Of a stretch of 5,877 nucleotides of DNA, positions 4,689-5,877 are shown one piece after another. The position numbers and the translations under genes were made by a program. Location: assembly GCA_934454435.1 (NCBI GenBank), contig CAKSGA010000120.1:1-5877 (forward strand), in the 5' to 3' direction. The stretch is from an uncultured Oscillospiraceae bacterium (GTDB lineage: Bacteria > Bacillota > Clostridia > Oscillospirales > Ruminococcaceae). Under the pieces are notes generated by a model that was not told where the DNA came from, did no database searches, and was given only the letters and a program-made list of their open reading frames with translations. The stretch's first letter is position 1; each line of letters starts with the position of its first letter.

Positions 4689-5367
4689 CGCCCTTGACCT
4701 CTCCATTGAAGAGGGAGAGCTCTTTTCCCTGCTAGGGGTCAACGGCGCAGGGAAAACGACTACTATACGCATGCTGACGTGTCTGTCTGCGCCGACTTCC
4801 GGGCAGGCTTTCGTCTGCGGTCACGACACAATAACTGACAGCGATGCGGTCAAACGCATAGTAGGAGTATCACCGCAGGAAACAGCAGTCGCAGAAAATC
4901 TCACGGTGAAAGAGAACCTTGAATTCATGGCGGGAATATACGGCTTTTCTGCTGAAAAGACCCGGGTGCGGATCAGCGATATGACAAGGCTGTTCCGGCT
5001 TGATGAAGTCTTTGCTTCCAGGGCCAGGACCCTTTCCGGCGGCTGGAAACGGAAGCTCTCGATAGCAATGGCTCTGATCTCAGAGCCCTCCGTGCTGTTT
5101 CTTGACGAGCCGACTCTCGGACTGGACGTGCTGGCACGGCGGGAACTCTGGGCCGCAGTCAATTCGCTGAAAGGAAAGATCACGATAATCCTCACCACCC
5201 ACTACATGGAGGAAGCCGAGCAGCTTTCCGACAGGATTGCAATAATGGTCGGCGGGAAAGTACATGCCATAGGTACCATTAGCGAACTTGAAAAGCAAAC
5301 CGGAGAAACCGGTCTGGAAAATGTGTTCGTGAAAATAGCAGAACAGGTCGGGGGTGGTCAGCCATGA
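4627..5367 (+). CDS. ABC-2 type transporter ATP-binding protein (drug/antibiotic efflux type)
   Basis: A 246-residue cytoplasmic ATPase that powers the permease encoded next. All motifs are intact: Walker A GVNGAGKTT (37-45, K43), Q-loop Q84 in VSPQET, signature LSGGWKRKL (136-144; Trp where Gln or Met is usual), Walker B VLFLDEP (156-162, E161 catalytic), D-loop GLD (165-167) and switch His H192 in LTTHYMEEAE. The fold and the THYMEEAE motif place it in the DrrA/CcmA/NatA-like group that exports drugs, ions or lipids; the substrate is not predictable. Either ATG 4627 or ATG 4630 could be used. It overlaps the upstream regulator by 62 nt and the permease by ATGA, so the three genes are one operon. 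Confidence 0.94.
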   Translation: MMKAVQTIGLTKKYKEKTAVDALDLSIEEGELFSLLGVNGAGKTTTIRMLTCLSAPTSGQAFVCGHDTITDSDAVKRIVGVSPQETAVAENLTVKENLEFMAGIYGFSAEKTRVRISDMTRLFRLDEVFASRARTLSGGWKRKLSIAMALISEPSVLFLDEPTLGLDVLARRELWAAVNSLKGKITIILTTHYMEEAEQLSDRIAIMVGGKVHAIGTISELEKQTGETGLENVFVKIAEQVGGGQP

Positions 5368-5877
5368 AAAGGATACTTGCGTTTTCAGCCCGCAACATGA
5401 AAGAAATACTGCGTGACCCGTTAAGCTACATATTCTGTCTGGGATTTCCCCTTGTAATGCTGGTCGTAATGACCATAATCAACAGCAGTATTCCTGCAGA
5501 AGCGAACATGACGCTCTTTAACATTGAAAATCTATCCGGTGGAATTGCAGTTTTCGGACTATCGTTCGTAATGCTGTTTACTTCTCTCAGCGTTTCCAAG
5601 GACCGCTCCGGCGCTTTCCTGACACGGTTGTACGCTACTCCCATGAAAAGCGGAGATTTCATAGCAGGTTATGTGTTCTCCTGCCTTCCGCTGGCTGTCC
5701 TGCAGAGTATTATCACATTTGTCGCTTCAATGATCGTTGGCGGTATAGTCGGCAGCGATAAGCTGCCTGTAGGCGGTTCCCTGCTTGCGGTGGTCGTTCT
5801 TATCCCGAGTGCGGTTTTCTTTATTTCGGTTGGCCTGCTGTTCGGCTCCCTGCTGAATGAAAAGGCGGCTCCGGGAC
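5364..5877 (+). CDS. ABC-2 type transporter permease (partial, C-terminus off window)
   Basis: The first 171 residues of a membrane permease, open to the right edge; the full family length is about 240-280. An amphipathic start (RNMKEILRDPLSYIF) is followed by hydrophobic segments at about 21-40, 60-78, 103-127 and 138-163. The loop SVSKDRSGAFLTRLYATPMKSGDFIAGYV (76-104) is typical of the ABC2_membrane family. The ATG overlaps the ATPase stop codon (ATGA), a coupling usual for these pairs. With the ATPase it would form a dimeric exporter in the cytoplasmic membrane. Confidence 0.92.
   Translation, partial: MKRILAFSARNMKEILRDPLSYIFCLGFPLVMLVVMTIINSSIPAEANMTLFNIENLSGGIAVFGLSFVMLFTSLSVSKDRSGAFLTRLYATPMKSGDFIAGYVFSCLPLAVLQSIITFVASMIVGGIVGSDKLPVGGSLLAVVVLIPSAVFFISVGLLFGSLLNEKAAPG

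Overview
The window looks like a chromosomal segment of a Gram-positive anaerobe of the Clostridia, most like Ruminococcus and relatives. The reasons are GGAGG-type ribosome sites, near-consensus sigma-A promoters, AT-rich spacers around moderately GC-balanced genes, and the gene types present (MarR plus heterodimeric ABC exporter, secreted CAP protein with chitobiase-like repeats, fused XRE-AbrB regulator). The genus is an inference from style, not from a marker gene.

Left third (1-2180, minus strand): a MarR-family regulator is followed, with an 8-nt overlap, by an ABC exporter half-transporter that starts at TTG and runs off the left edge after 541 codons. Its nucleotide-binding domain has Asp instead of the catalytic Glu and Gln instead of the switch His. 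This is the signature of the degenerate half of a heterodimeric exporter, so the canonical partner should lie just outside the window. A good promoter with a possible operator precedes the regulator.

Centre (2181-4093, plus strand): a regulatory region of about 440 nt leads to a secreted protein (signal peptide, two chitobiase-C-terminal/Fn3-like repeats, CAP/SCP domain). One nucleotide later comes a cysteine-rich YkgJ/CxxCxxCC-type protein, and a strong intrinsic terminator closes this two-gene operon. The control region holds two near-perfect promoters. The upstream one has a 17-bp palindrome in its spacer. The downstream one (TTGACA-17-TATAAT) is preceded by three direct repeats with an 11-bp period. 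Between this promoter and the ribosome site sits a non-coding element of 173 bp with 18-bp terminal inverted repeats (17/18 matching), flanked by CTAT on both sides. Removing the element and one CTAT restores an ordinary 5' leader of about 50 nt. I read it as a MITE-like insertion that became a structured leader, and it is the most noteworthy feature of the window.

Right third (4094-5877, plus strand): an XRE-AbrB fusion regulator, an ABC-2 type ATPase and a truncated ABC-2 permease form a second efflux-type operon. The regulator gene runs 62 nt into the ATPase gene, and the ATPase and permease overlap by ATGA. The window thus carries two independent regulator-plus-transporter modules on either side of a cell-surface or secreted-protein operon. 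No RNA genes or CRISPR arrays were seen.
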